From an uncultured Vampirovibrio sp. (lineage in GTDB: Bacteria > Cyanobacteriota > Vampirovibrionia > Gastranaerophilales > Gastranaerophilaceae): DNA of 64,000 nucleotides. Position numbers and translations under genes: made by a program. A model generated the notes under the pieces. It was not told the DNA's origin. It saw nothing but the letters and a program-made list of their open reading frames with translations, and did not search any database. The stretch lies in the NCBI GenBank assembly GCA_910584405.1, contig CAJUAL010000010.1, positions 1-64,000 on the forward strand, in the 5' to 3' direction. This document shows positions 1-9,043 of this stretch, in pieces (position 1 is the first letter of the stretch; every line of letters begins with the position of its first letter).

Positions 1-109
1 CTTTAAATCTGAGTTTTGGGACAGCTCTCTTTTTATCTTCAAGATGATAACTTGAGGATACATTTTGTGAAAAATTTTTATTAGCTTCATCTTTCATTAA
101 ATTTTCCAT
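1..109 (-). CDS. hsdS: Type I restriction-modification specificity subunit HsdS, N-terminal fragment
   Basis: Only the first 36 codons lie in the window; the gene runs off the left edge. The ATG overlaps the hsdM stop codon (TAATG), the usual translational coupling in hsd operons. After about 28 polar residues the fragment reads RAVPKLRFK, which matches the typical opening of HsdS proteins before the first target-recognition domain. HsdS chooses the DNA site for the HsdM and HsdR subunits. The family call rests on this short motif and on operon position; the recognition domains are not visible. Confidence 0.8.
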   Translation of the reverse strand, partial: MENLMKDEANKNFSQNVSSSYHLEDKKRAVPKLRFK

Positions 110-1680
110 TACTCATTATCTCCAAAAGGAAAATCTAATCCTAGTTCATCAAAATACGGCTTTAAATCTTTATCAATATCATTAAGTTCTGCTTTAACTT
201 TGCGTATTTCATTTGCAACTTCTTGTAAATCTACTTCGGGTTCCGGTTCAAAAGTATCAACATATCTAGGAATATTTAAGTTATAATCGTTTTCTTCAAT
301 TTCTTCCATTGTAGCTATATGACAGAATTTATCAATATCTTTTCTTTCCGTATAAGCTTTTACAATTCTATCAATATCTTCTTGTGAAATGGAATTCTGA
401 GCCTTACCTTGCGTATAATATTTTGATGCATCTATAAAGCAGATATTATCACTATTCGAGTTTCTTTCTCTTTTTAAAATTAAGCAACATACTGGAATTG
501 ATGTACCTTGGAAACAATTAGCAGGCAAACCAATTACCGCATCTAAATAATTTAAGTCTTTAACAATATATTTTCTTATAGTTTCTTCAGCATTACCCCT
601 AAATAAAACTCCATGAGGCAGCAATACTGCAATTCTACCATCATCATCCATGTGATAAATCATATGCTGAACAAATGCAAAGTCAGCAGCTGATTTTGGT
701 GCTAATTTCCCGTATGCTGAAAATCTTTCATCATCTAAAAATTTAGCATTGGCACTCCAGTTTGTTGAATATGGTGGATTTGCAACTTGTACTGTATATT
801 TTCTTTCTTCGTATCTTTCATCTTCCAAGGTATCACAATTTGTTATTTCAAAATTATTATATGGTATACCGTGCAATAACATATTCATTCTTGCTAAGTT
901 GTAAGTTGTGCTTGTCAATTCTTGTCCATAATATTGACCTACTTTAATATATTTACCTACTTGCAATAATAGGCCACCTGAACCACAAGCGCAATCTGAT
1001 ACAGTTCTTGCTTCAACTAATCCGACAGTCGCTAATTGAGCAACAAGCTTTGACATATTAACAGGAGTATAGAACTCCCCACCTTTCTTACCTGCTGTTT
1101 GAGCGAACATGCCTATTAAATACTCATATGCATCTCCTAAGACATCTAGTTCCATATCTTCTAGATGAAAATCTATTGTATTTATAGTGCTTAAAATTTT
1201 TGCTATTAATTTAGAACGATGAGAGACTTCTTTACCAAGCTTTGAAGAACGTAAGTCCATATCTTCCCATAGACTTGCAAAATCTTCCTGCGAGTCATGT
1301 CCCTGCGTGCTTTCAGAAATTGAATTAATTATTTTTTCCATATACTCAACATCAAAATCACCTGTTTCAATCAATTTTATTACATGCGAAAACAAATACT
1401 TAGGTTCAATAACATATCCAAGATAATCAATCGACTCTTCCTTTAAACCTTCTTTGTATTCTTCATCTTCCCATGCTTCTGCATAAGAAATACCATCATC
1501 CTTTAAAAGTTCTTTCATATAATTTTCGGTACGCTCAGATAAATAGCGATAGAATATTAAACCAAGAATATAATTTTTAAATTCATAAGCTTCCATATTC
1601 CCGCGCAAATTATTTGCCATTTCCCATAATTTGCTATGCAATTCTGCTTTTTGTTCTTTTTGTATCGCAATATCTACCAT
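109..1680 (-). CDS. hsdM: Type I restriction-modification DNA methyltransferase subunit HsdM
   Basis: A 523-residue N6-adenine methyltransferase of the type I system, which methylates the host site and with HsdS and HsdR forms the restriction complex. Visible motifs are GEFYTP at 201-206, the SAM-binding motif DCACGSGG near 229-236 and the catalytic NPPYS at 301-305. The N-terminal 150 residues match the helical HsdM_N region and the C-terminus is acidic and coiled. Length is normal for HsdM. A good Shine-Dalgarno (AGGAG) precedes the ATG. It lies 9 bases after hsdR and overlaps hsdS, so the order is R-M-S in one transcript. Confidence 0.96.
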   Translation of the reverse strand: MVDIAIQKEQKAELHSKLWEMANNLRGNMEAYEFKNYILGLIFYRYLSERTENYMKELLKDDGISYAEAWEDEEYKEGLKEESIDYLGYVIEPKYLFSHVIKLIETGDFDVEYMEKIINSISESTQGHDSQEDFASLWEDMDLRSSKLGKEVSHRSKLIAKILSTINTIDFHLEDMELDVLGDAYEYLIGMFAQTAGKKGGEFYTPVNMSKLVAQLATVGLVEARTVSDCACGSGGLLLQVGKYIKVGQYYGQELTSTTYNLARMNMLLHGIPYNNFEITNCDTLEDERYEERKYTVQVANPPYSTNWSANAKFLDDERFSAYGKLAPKSAADFAFVQHMIYHMDDDGRIAVLLPHGVLFRGNAEETIRKYIVKDLNYLDAVIGLPANCFQGTSIPVCCLILKRERNSNSDNICFIDASKYYTQGKAQNSISQEDIDRIVKAYTERKDIDKFCHIATMEEIEENDYNLNIPRYVDTFEPEPEVDLQEVANEIRKVKAELNDIDKDLKPYFDELGLDFPFGDNE

Positions 1681-1689
1681 TTTCTACTC

Positions 1690-4476
1690 CTATTGGTATT
1701 TGAAAACATTTTCTTTAATAAATTCGATTATCTTTGCAACAAGCTCATGTTTTTCTTTGAATTTTATAGGTCTATCAATACCTGTTATTATATATTTTTT
1801 ATTGATTGTATTTGAAAATTCATAATCTGAAATTGTTTGTTTTAAGAAATCTGCACTAATATTTTGAGTATTTGCAAAATCAACAATTTCTTGGTTTCTT
1901 TGTTCTGATTCAAATATAGCAAATGCTTCATCTACAGAATCTGAATGTTCAATATTAGGCATTACTCGGTCAATAAAGGCTCTGATTAAATCAACTTTTC
2001 TTCTTAATTCCGGATTATCAGTTCTATCTAACTCTTTTTTAATATGTTCTAAATCTTTTGCCCTTTGTTTCTTATCCATAGTATCAACATTACGCAATAA
2101 GTTCATGATGTATGTTACATTTATTTTATCTGTCTGAATAACTTCAATAGCAAAATCAATATCTTCCAATATTGATACCTTTTGTCCATTTCTTTCTGTT
2201 TTTACATTTTCATATAAAGTTAAATAGCGACTTTTATAGTCTTCATAATTTTGGCAGGTCAAAGCTTCTTCCACATCTACCCATGAAAACTCTGAAAATG
2301 TGGTAAGTATAGATTTTATTTTTGACAACTCTCTAAATGAAATAACAAACTCCCTTTGTGCTTCTTCACTCATTAAATCATCTACACTTTGAACAGTTGG
2401 TGCAATCGCTTTTAATTGATAGGCTAGTTCTTTAAATTTGTCTCTAAAATAAGCATATCCGGGTATAATCCAAATTGGCGGATTGTTATCTGTATCTGCT
2501 TCTAGTTCATTGCTAAACAGTCTTAATGCTTTATCAGTATTAGATTTTAAATTCCGATAACAGATGATATTCCCAAATGGCTTTGAAGCCATTTCTACAC
2601 GGTTTGTTCTTGAAAATGCTTGGACTAAATTATGCCATTCTAAATTTTTATCAACATATAAAGTATTTAACGGTCTTGAATCAAAGCCTGTTAAATACAT
2701 GTTTACAACAAGTAATATATCAATTTTAGGTGATTTTTTAATTTTTAACCTATTAGCAATATCTTTGTTATAAGCAGCAAAAGTATCTAATGAAAAATTA
2801 GTATCAAATTCTCTATTATAATCTTCTATTATTCTTGCTAATATATCCTTGCTATGCTCATCTCTACCTTCTAAATCTTCATTTTCACCATACGAAAATA
2901 CTGCAGCGATTTTCAAATCTGAATTCAAACTTTTAATTTTATCATAATATTTTGCAAGAGCTGGGATAGAAGATGTTGCAAAAATGGCTGTATATTTACC
3001 GTTAACTGTCTTGCACTTATGATTATTGATTATATGATTAGATACCAACTCTATTCTTTCATCTGCAAGATATACTTCGTCAGTATCAATGCCTTCAACC
3101 ATTGTTTTGTCATTTTCATCATATTGACCTTTAAATGTTTGAATATATTCAATAGAAAAACCTAATACATTATGATCATATATTGCATTTTTTATAAGAT
3201 ATGTATGTAAACATTTTTCAAATAAATCTGTTGTTCTAAGTCCATTTTGAGCCTTATTTTCATCAAATCGTGGAGTTCCAGTAAAACCAAAATACTGTGC
3301 CCTTTTAAAATGATGTTTTATAGTTGTATGCATTTCTCCAAATTGAGATCTATGGCATTCATCAATAATAAATATAATTTTTTCATCCTTATAATTATCA
3401 AGTATTTTAGAATATTTTGGATTTTTTATTGCATTTGCCATTTTCTGAATGGTAGTAACTATTAGTTTTTTATTAATATCTTTTATTTGTTTTACTAATG
3501 TTTCGGTTTTATCAGTTTCATCGACACAGTCTTTTTCAAATTTATTAAATTCCTCTTTAGTCTGTGTATCTAAATCTTTTCTATCTATTAAGAAAAACAC
3601 CTTTTTAATATTCTGTTCTCTTGATAGTAAATTTGCGCATTTCCAACTTGTTAATGTTTTTCCGGATCCTGTTGTGTGCCAGATATAACCATTTTTACCA
3701 GTATCAAGAGCATGTCGAATTAATGCCTCTGTTGCAAAAATTTGATATGGTCTCATAACAATTAAATTTTTATCAGTCTCATTTATTACCATGTATCGGA
3801 GTATGTTTTTTAATAAACGATTTCTGTTGAAAAATGATGATGAAAAATCTTCTAGTTTATTTATTCTTTCATTTGTTTCAGTTGTCCAATAAAAAGTTAA
3901 AGATTTAAGTAATCTTTGGGCATCTGTATTAGCAAAGTATCTCGTTTCGACACTATTTGACACAACAAAGATTTGAACATAGTGGAATAATCCCTTATAA
4001 GAATGTATTCGATACCTATCTATTTGATTAATTGCTTCATTAATATCAACACCACTACGTTTCAACTCAATTTGAACCAGAGGCAAACCATTTACTAATA
4101 TTGTGACATCGTATCTATTTTTATATTTTCCATGAACTGTTATTTGATTTGAAACTTGATAAATATTATCTTCAGTATTCTCAGATATTAATCGCAAATA
4201 TATTTTAGTTCCATCATCGCGATCAAAATCAATTTTCTCCCGTAATTTAATAGCCGATTGTAATACACTTTTCCCATTTAATATATTTAAAACTCTTTCA
4301 AATTCTTTATCTGTTAACGATCCATTATTTAATGCAGATATATTAAATCGATCTAACTGTTTTCTAAAATTGTTTTCAAGGGCAACATAATCATCAATAA
4401 AAACTCTCTCATAACCTTGTGTTTCAAGCTTTTTAATTAACCTATTCTCTAATTCAGCTTCACTTTGATATGCCAT
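1690..4476 (-). CDS. hsdR: Type I restriction endonuclease subunit HsdR
   Basis: A 928-residue motor and nuclease subunit that translocates and cuts unmethylated DNA. An N-terminal nuclease core is visible as D123 followed by E137-x-K139 (the D...ExK pattern). The superfamily 2 helicase part shows Walker A TTGSGKT at 268-274 and the box DECH at 372-375, followed by the second RecA fold with GFDSRPLN and QAFSRTNR. The C-terminal third is helical, as in EcoR124-like subunits. Nothing is truncated and the catalytic residues are in place, so the system could be active. It heads the hsdR-hsdM-hsdS operon and is divergent from the small gene at 4617. Confidence 0.96.
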   Translation of the reverse strand: MAYQSEAELENRLIKKLETQGYERVFIDDYVALENNFRKQLDRFNISALNNGSLTDKEFERVLNILNGKSVLQSAIKLREKIDFDRDDGTKIYLRLISENTEDNIYQVSNQITVHGKYKNRYDVTILVNGLPLVQIELKRSGVDINEAINQIDRYRIHSYKGLFHYVQIFVVSNSVETRYFANTDAQRLLKSLTFYWTTETNERINKLEDFSSSFFNRNRLLKNILRYMVINETDKNLIVMRPYQIFATEALIRHALDTGKNGYIWHTTGSGKTLTSWKCANLLSREQNIKKVFFLIDRKDLDTQTKEEFNKFEKDCVDETDKTETLVKQIKDINKKLIVTTIQKMANAIKNPKYSKILDNYKDEKIIFIIDECHRSQFGEMHTTIKHHFKRAQYFGFTGTPRFDENKAQNGLRTTDLFEKCLHTYLIKNAIYDHNVLGFSIEYIQTFKGQYDENDKTMVEGIDTDEVYLADERIELVSNHIINNHKCKTVNGKYTAIFATSSIPALAKYYDKIKSLNSDLKIAAVFSYGENEDLEGRDEHSKDILARIIEDYNREFDTNFSLDTFAAYNKDIANRLKIKKSPKIDILLVVNMYLTGFDSRPLNTLYVDKNLEWHNLVQAFSRTNRVEMASKPFGNIICYRNLKSNTDKALRLFSNELEADTDNNPPIWIIPGYAYFRDKFKELAYQLKAIAPTVQSVDDLMSEEAQREFVISFRELSKIKSILTTFSEFSWVDVEEALTCQNYEDYKSRYLTLYENVKTERNGQKVSILEDIDFAIEVIQTDKINVTYIMNLLRNVDTMDKKQRAKDLEHIKKELDRTDNPELRRKVDLIRAFIDRVMPNIEHSDSVDEAFAIFESEQRNQEIVDFANTQNISADFLKQTISDYEFSNTINKKYIITGIDRPIKFKEKHELVAKIIEFIKENVFKYQ

Positions 4477-4555
4477 TCTTACCTTTTATATGTTAAATAA
4501 CAAACTAATATTACCATGAAAATGAAAAATTTGCTGAGAAATAGAGTTTTTATAG

Positions 4556-4587
4556 ACTTGATTTCTTTTATCTTTAGAGTGATGAAT
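4556..4587 (+). promoter_or_regulatory. Island promoter-like element, copy A
   Basis: ACTTGA, 15 bases, then GAGTGATGAAT. It lies 29 bases before the ATG of the 4617 gene. The same layout, with exactly 15 bases between TTGA and GAGTGAT, is found at 4923, 10823 (minus) and 12931 (minus). TTGATT could act as a -35 box; the GAGTGATGAAT block would overlap the -10 position but is not a normal -10 hexamer, so an activator, repressor or another sigma factor may be involved. Confidence 0.6.
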
Positions 4588-4616
4588 ACGACACCTATAA
4601 AGAAAGGAGGTCGTAG

Positions 4617-4838
4617 ATGGAAAAAGTCGGATTAAATATTACTCCAAAGGAGTTTAAGCAGTTAAGCAAATGGGCAGAAAATGTTTATAACACGGTCGTT
4701 GTTATAGATTACTTCGTTGCAAACCAACCGGAGATTGAAGAATGTTACAATCTTGCTCCGGTCGTAAAGCATTTGAGATACGATGCAGATTTATTGAATG
4801 CGTTCTTCATTGACCACGAAGAAGAACTTGAAAATTAA
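4617..4838 (+). CDS. Small acidic hypothetical protein of the island
   Basis: A 73-residue protein that I do not recognise. It is acidic, predicted helical and has no membrane segment or metal motif. A very strong Shine-Dalgarno (AAAGGAGG) lies 8 bases before the ATG. It is divergent from hsdR and is preceded by copy A of the island promoter-like element, which suggests coordinated expression with the genes behind the other copies. The position beside a restriction system allows an anti-restriction or regulatory role, but nothing in the sequence shows this. Confidence 0.7.
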   Translation: MEKVGLNITPKEFKQLSKWAENVYNTVVVIDYFVANQPEIEECYNLAPVVKHLRYDADLLNAFFIDHEEELEN

Positions 4839-4922
4839 GTGGCGTTTAATTCTTATTCAAATATCGTTCAAAAGGTGTTCAAAAAATGTTTATGTCTAAA
4901 TGATACGATTTGAGTCACATAC

Positions 4923-4954
4923 CGTTGATGTTTCTTGATAAAAGAGTGATTAAT
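4923..4954 (+). promoter_or_regulatory. Island promoter-like element, copy B
   Basis: CGTTGA, 15 bases, then GAGTGATTAAT, ending 24 bases before the ATG of the 4979 gene. TTGA-N15-GAGTGATKAAT is kept exactly; only the first two bases differ from the ACTTGA of the other copies. The following TGTGTAGCT resembles the stretch after copies C and D. Confidence 0.6.
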
Positions 4955-4978
4955 TGTGTAGCTTGAAAGGAACATAAT

Positions 4979-5185
4979 ATGACTAAAAAATTAGACTTAT
5001 TATTCGGAACAAAAATTTTAAACCGCCAAACAAATGAAATTGGATTGCTAATCAAAACTTGGAAAAACGAATTTGCAGATGGAAGCATTTGGTTTGCAAC
5101 CTGTGTTGATGCAAAAGGAAAGCGTTATCATATCGAACTTGATGAAATAGTGCCGATGGAGGACGTTAATGATTCTGAAGAATAA
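4979..5185 (+). CDS. Small hypothetical protein of the island
   Basis: A 68-residue protein of unknown function. The pattern of alternating hydrophobic residues (GTKILNRQTNEIGLLIKTW, then IWFATCVDAKGKRYHIELDEIVPME) suggests a small beta-barrel fold, but no family is recognised. The start is supported by GAAAGGA 8 bases upstream. Copy B of the island promoter-like element precedes it. Its 3' end overlaps the next gene by 17 bases, so the two are probably translated together. Confidence 0.7.
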   Translation: MTKKLDLLFGTKILNRQTNEIGLLIKTWKNEFADGSIWFATCVDAKGKRYHIELDEIVPMEDVNDSEE

Positions 5186-5402
5186 ACTTACCAGAGAAAC
5201 TTTAGAAATAACTTATCTTGAATTCAGAAAAAGATTTGCTAAAGAAATTCAAGACGCGTTTGAAAGCTACCGTAAAACCCAGTTAAACAAATACTCCTAT
5301 AACTTCAAAGACGATAATTCTATGGAATTTAATTTTTACTTTGAACTACATTGGAACTTTAATCACTTTGGGAATTCTAATTGGTATATTGAAAGAATGT
5401 GA
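5169..5402 (+). CDS. Small hypothetical protein coupled to the gene at 4979
   Basis: A 77-residue protein rich in aromatic residues (FNFYFELHWNFNHFG and a C-terminal NWYIERM). I recognise no family. The start is supported by GGAGG at 5159-5163 inside the end of the upstream gene, with a 17-base reading-frame overlap, a normal arrangement for coupled translation. It ends directly against the stop codon of the convergent HNH gene, with no space for a terminator. Confidence 0.65.
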   Translation: MILKNKLTRETLEITYLEFRKRFAKEIQDAFESYRKTQLNKYSYNFKDDNSMEFNFYFELHWNFNHFGNSNWYIERM

Positions 5403-6497
5403 TTATTTAATAAAAATATGTTCTCTATGGTATCTTATAAATTCAATTTGCCTATCTGAAGTTATTTTAATATAACTATCTTCATTAATATTAACCAAGG
5501 CTTGTTCTTTTTCATCCAGTTCAGATGAAATTAAAATTTTACCATTATCATCAAAAGAAATTAAACCTTTATCAAATAAAGCATCATGCATTGAACACAA
5601 TAATAAAATATTGTTTGTATCAAGCTTTTCCGAGTTTTCAGATTTTGCCCAAGGTTTTATATGGCTAATAATCAATAATTTGTTATTTTTAATTCCGCAA
5701 ATTTCACATTCTTTCTTATGGTTAAGTATTCTATTACGCAGTTCAGAATGTCCCATTCTTATTTTTACTAGAGCTTGTTTTTCTGTTTCTTTGTTAATGT
5801 CAGCTTCGCAATTGTCAATTTCTTCAATAATTTTTTTGTCTTCTTTCTCCTTAATGGATTTAATAATTTTATTTGCCAGAAATTGATTTAACTCATGTTT
5901 ATTTGATTGATTTATATCGATTCCCCATTCCGGTTTTGATTTCAATCCTTCATAATTTCTGTCTTTTAGTATTGTCAAGTCTGGATTTTCCCACTCAGAC
6001 ATCGGTATAAAATATAAATTTGAAGGTTTGTCATTAATCCATTCGACCAAAGCAATCATTATATTTGAGGATAAATCCAGTATTTCTAATTTTTCTACTA
6101 AGACATAATGTCCATTATAAGTACGACTTTTTAATGTATAAATATTATCAGAAATTTTTATTTCAAAAAATGATTTTTCTTTTTTCTTATATTCAATATT
6201 CATTTTATTTAAATATTGCTTGATATATTGATTGGTTAATTCATTCTTTTCAAGTTTTGAATATTGGTTATTTTTATTTGTAATATAATTTATTATTTCT
6301 GCATCTGTTGCATCCTTATTTAAGGAACTTTTATCTTTACCTAGAATATTAAACTTATGCAATATATCCATTGCTTTAAACCCACCACCTCTAGCTGGCG
6401 CATCCATTTTTAATATTTCACGTTGTATTTTTCTATGGCTATCGCCATTCACTAAAAAAGCTTTTAAAACTTCAAATTCCAAAGATGAAATATTCAT
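5403..6497 (-). CDS. HNH endonuclease, probable restriction-type nuclease
   Basis: A 364-residue protein. The last 120 residues carry an HNH nuclease domain of the HNH_2 type: the cysteine pair in ECEICG, the catalytic histidine in SHIKPWA, then the second metal site and final histidine in LLLCSMHDALFD. The N-terminal 240 residues are lysine-rich and helical, with no recognised family, and probably bind DNA or a partner. AAAGGGAG precedes the ATG. It sits beside a type I restriction operon, so a role in defence, possibly modification-dependent restriction, is reasonable but is inference from context. Confidence 0.8.
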   Translation of the reverse strand: MNISSLEFEVLKAFLVNGDSHRKIQREILKMDAPARGGGFKAMDILHKFNILGKDKSSLNKDATDAEIINYITNKNNQYSKLEKNELTNQYIKQYLNKMNIEYKKKEKSFFEIKISDNIYTLKSRTYNGHYVLVEKLEILDLSSNIMIALVEWINDKPSNLYFIPMSEWENPDLTILKDRNYEGLKSKPEWGIDINQSNKHELNQFLANKIIKSIKEKEDKKIIEEIDNCEADINKETEKQALVKIRMGHSELRNRILNHKKECEICGIKNNKLLIISHIKPWAKSENSEKLDTNNILLLCSMHDALFDKGLISFDDNGKILISSELDEKEQALVNINEDSYIKITSDRQIEFIRYHREHIFIK

Positions 6498-6522
6498 TTA
6501 TACTCCCTTTATTTTTTACTGA

Positions 6523-7353
6523 TTAATATTCTTGTCTGTTAATAGAATTTTCAACGTAATTTTGCATTGATTTAGCAACATGCTCTTTATTTGCTTTTAT
6601 TGTTTCTTCCCATTTCGTTTTATTCTTGGTTTTGCAATGTAAGCATTTCATAATATCAAGATATTCAGCTTGCAAATTTGTTGTATTTTGAAATATGGCA
6701 TTTATCCAATTTATTGTTACATTATTTTGTTGTTTAAATTGCTCGTCTAATTCCTTGATAGTTTTTTCGTATTCGATATAAACACTACACTGTGATGCAA
6801 TAGGCCTTTGCTCCATGGAAATATTGCAAGAAGTACAAGGATGGATTTTAGAATGTATTTTTAATGCCAACATTTCAGCTTTCAAACTGGAACATTCCAT
6901 ATAGTTTGATGCTATTATAATTGATTTTTGCGCCAAATTATATATGGATTGAATTTGCTCAACCATTTTTGCTTCTTTTGAGTTTTTCAAGAAAGGCGCA
7001 TATCGCGTAAAATTGACATTCATAATTATATTGTTAATTGTATTTACGTAATTTTCAACAGCTTTTGTTGCATATTTTAAGTTAGAGTTTCCGTTAAGAT
7101 TAGCAATTAGTTGTTTTATCTGTTCAAAATTTAAATCTACAAAAATACCTGTAAAAAATAAATTATTGAAAAATTCTTCGCGTTCATGCAAATAATTAAC
7201 AAATGCAGTATAAATTGCCAAAAAAGCACCGGTCAGAATGGCAATTAAAATATTGGATATCGTAGGATGTGCTGAACGAACAATATAAAACACAATTATG
7301 GAAAGAAAAAATATTACACTTAAACTAATACACATTTTTCTATGAATATTCAT
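6523..7353 (-). CDS. Membrane-anchored hypothetical protein with cysteine pairs
   Basis: A 276-residue protein of unknown function. Two hydrophobic segments near residues 8-26 and 32-50 anchor a long helical cytoplasmic part. Near the C-terminus are CTSC and CLHC, which could bind a metal. AAGAGG lies 6 bases before the ATG. It lies 25 bases upstream of the HNH gene on the same strand and may be cotranscribed with it. A small membrane protein beside a nuclease in a restriction island could be a defence effector, but this is only suggested by context. Confidence 0.7.
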   Translation of the reverse strand: MNIHRKMCISLSVIFFLSIIVFYIVRSAHPTISNILIAILTGAFLAIYTAFVNYLHEREEFFNNLFFTGIFVDLNFEQIKQLIANLNGNSNLKYATKAVENYVNTINNIIMNVNFTRYAPFLKNSKEAKMVEQIQSIYNLAQKSIIIASNYMECSSLKAEMLALKIHSKIHPCTSCNISMEQRPIASQCSVYIEYEKTIKELDEQFKQQNNVTINWINAIFQNTTNLQAEYLDIMKCLHCKTKNKTKWEETIKANKEHVAKSMQNYVENSINRQEY

Positions 7354-7397
7354 GACAAACCTCTTTTTTATGATAATAGCATAAAAAGAGTGTCATA

Positions 7398-7805
7398 TTA
7401 CTCCATCCCCAAAACTTCTCGTTCGATTTCGCGGACTTGTTCGGGGGTGAGGAAGTTTTGTTGTTTGGGTTTGGATGGAGTAATTGAAGCTTCATATTCT
7501 TTGAGCAATGGGATATTTTTTAGGATATTCATGAAAGAATATATTTCGGATTGGTTTGTGTGTAAGTTTTTATCCAAGTCGTTGCTCAATTTTTTCATCA
7601 TTTTTCTTGCAAGTTTAATTAATTCTTGGCTGAACGCGTCTTTTTCGTGCTCGTATTCAAACTTTCGTTTATCCCAGTCATATTTCTTTTTCCAATAAAA
7701 CAAAGTCCGGCGCGACAAATCAAGTTCCATTCCAATCTCGCCAAGTGTCTTATTTTCTTGCACATAAAGCTTTTGAGCCTGTTTTAATTTATTAAATTTT
7801 GCCAT
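7398..7805 (-). CDS. Mu-like phage small-terminase-like (DUF1804-like) protein
   Basis: A 135-residue protein. Residues 1-45 form a helix-turn-helix (ENKTLGEIGMELDLSRRTLF) followed by YWKKKYDWDKRK, the typical start of DUF1804/small-terminase-like proteins of Mu-like phages; the rest is helical. GAGGAG lies 9 bases before the ATG. It is the last gene of the four-gene transposition operon. No large terminase, portal or capsid gene follows, so if it is a packaging protein the phage is decayed. It could instead be a regulatory DNA-binding protein of the element. Confidence 0.65.
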   Translation of the reverse strand: MAKFNKLKQAQKLYVQENKTLGEIGMELDLSRRTLFYWKKKYDWDKRKFEYEHEKDAFSQELIKLARKMMKKLSNDLDKNLHTNQSEIYSFMNILKNIPLLKEYEASITPSKPKQQNFLTPEQVREIEREVLGME

Positions 7806-8366
7806 TTATATATTCTCCTCAAAGATTATTCTATTAATACTAAATTTGTTTTTGTCCGTTAACCGTCGAACCTGAAAATCGCAGTCGGGTTTTGCTAGGT
7901 TCTCTCGTTTACAGTATTTTAAAATCTGGTTCAAAAGAGCAAGCGAATTCTTCAGTCGTCTTTCGCCCATTCCGCGACGTTTGCAAATCGTGTAAAACCT
8001 CTTAATGTCCTCTGTACAAATCTCTCGGACTTTTTTGTTTCCTAAAATCGGGATTACATTTGTCCTTAAAATCGCTGTGTAGGTCTTGATTGTATTGGGT
8101 TTACAGAAATTCGCCGCATAATCTTGCATAAAAATTTCTGAAACGGTTTTCAAAGTTATGTTTTTGTTTTCAGCTTCGGAGCTTGTAAATACGGCAAACT
8201 CGACATTATTTTCAAAATCTTGATATTTATAAATACCATTCTCGAGAGATAATTTACCATCTGTAATGAGTTTTTCAAGTTCCGACCCGACATCACATTC
8301 AGCTATCATTTCGATTTCATCTAGGGTAAATTCCTTTAAATATTTTGCTAATTTTTCAACATTCAT
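7806..8366 (-). CDS. Integrase SAM-like core-binding protein without a catalytic domain
   Basis: A 186-residue protein. Residues about 83-165 (DYAANFCKPNTIKTYTAIL, then IPILGNKKVREICTEDI) match the N-terminal SAM-like arm of tyrosine recombinases, which grips DNA. The catalytic R-H-R-Y domain is missing; the reading frame ends soon after the arm. The N-terminal 60 residues resemble a small winged or helical domain. It overlaps the ATPase gene by 4 bases (ATGA). It could be a DNA-binding accessory of the transposition module or a truncated integrase; the clean operon overlaps favour a functional accessory. Confidence 0.6.
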   Translation of the reverse strand: MNVEKLAKYLKEFTLDEIEMIAECDVGSELEKLITDGKLSLENGIYKYQDFENNVEFAVFTSSEAENKNITLKTVSEIFMQDYAANFCKPNTIKTYTAILRTNVIPILGNKKVREICTEDIKRFYTICKRRGMGERRLKNSLALLNQILKYCKRENLAKPDCDFQVRRLTDKNKFSINRIIFEENI

Positions 8367-9043
8367 ATAATTTGTCTAATCACCTCCATATTAATTTCGG
8401 TCAGGTTGTTTTCTTTTGCAAGAGTTTCAAGCTTGTTTATCAGTTGAACAATTTGTCTGAAACGATTGTGTTTTTGGTGGATATATTCAATCGCTTCAGC
8501 AGAAATCGGCACTTGCGAAAGTTCATTTATAATTTGAGCAATGTCGCTCACTCCAAAAGTTTCAAATTTCAAAATCTCTGAAAACCTGTCGTAAAGATGT
8601 TTGTATCGCTCAAGTTTTCTGTGTGCCAAACCCATTCCAATCATAATAATCGGGCAGTCGGTCTCGTCGTGCAAATCCCGCAGGATTTCAACAGTCTTAA
8701 AATTGTTCATCAGGTAGTCGATTTCATCAATAAAAATCACTTTCGGATTGGCTTTGAGTTTTTTAACCACAAGGTTGAAATTGTCTGAAGTCAAGTATCT
8801 CGGCAATTCATCTATCTCTTTTATCAAACCGTCAAGAAGCCATCTGCCTGTCATAAGGTTTGAGGCTCGAAGATAAATCCCGTCATACTTGCACGCAAGC
8901 CACAAGGCAGTTTGCGTTTTACCGAGCCCGAGTTCGCCATACACAAGCCCCATTTTGGGAATGTTTTTGGGGTTGTTGACCAGATTTTCTACAAGTCCGA
9001 TAAAATTTTTGACATTATTTGTTCTTACAAAAGTCTTATTCAT
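8363..9043 (-). CDS. MuB-like transposition AAA+ ATPase
   Basis: A 226-residue AAA+ ATPase of the MuB/TnsC/TniB group, which chooses target DNA and activates the transposase. Walker A is GELGLGKT at 36-43 and Walker B is VIFIDEID near 102-109, followed by a sensor-like segment (PIIMIGMG) and an arginine-rich lid. It overlaps the transposase by 8 bases and the next gene by 4, so the four genes form a tightly coupled operon. No N-terminal MuB helix-turn-helix extension is evident, so it is shorter than phage Mu B. Confidence 0.88.
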   Translation of the reverse strand: MNKTFVRTNNVKNFIGLVENLVNNPKNIPKMGLVYGELGLGKTQTALWLACKYDGIYLRASNLMTGRWLLDGLIKEIDELPRYLTSDNFNLVVKKLKANPKVIFIDEIDYLMNNFKTVEILRDLHDETDCPIIMIGMGLAHRKLERYKHLYDRFSEILKFETFGVSDIAQIINELSQVPISAEAIEYIHQKHNRFRQIVQLINKLETLAKENNLTEINMEVIRQII

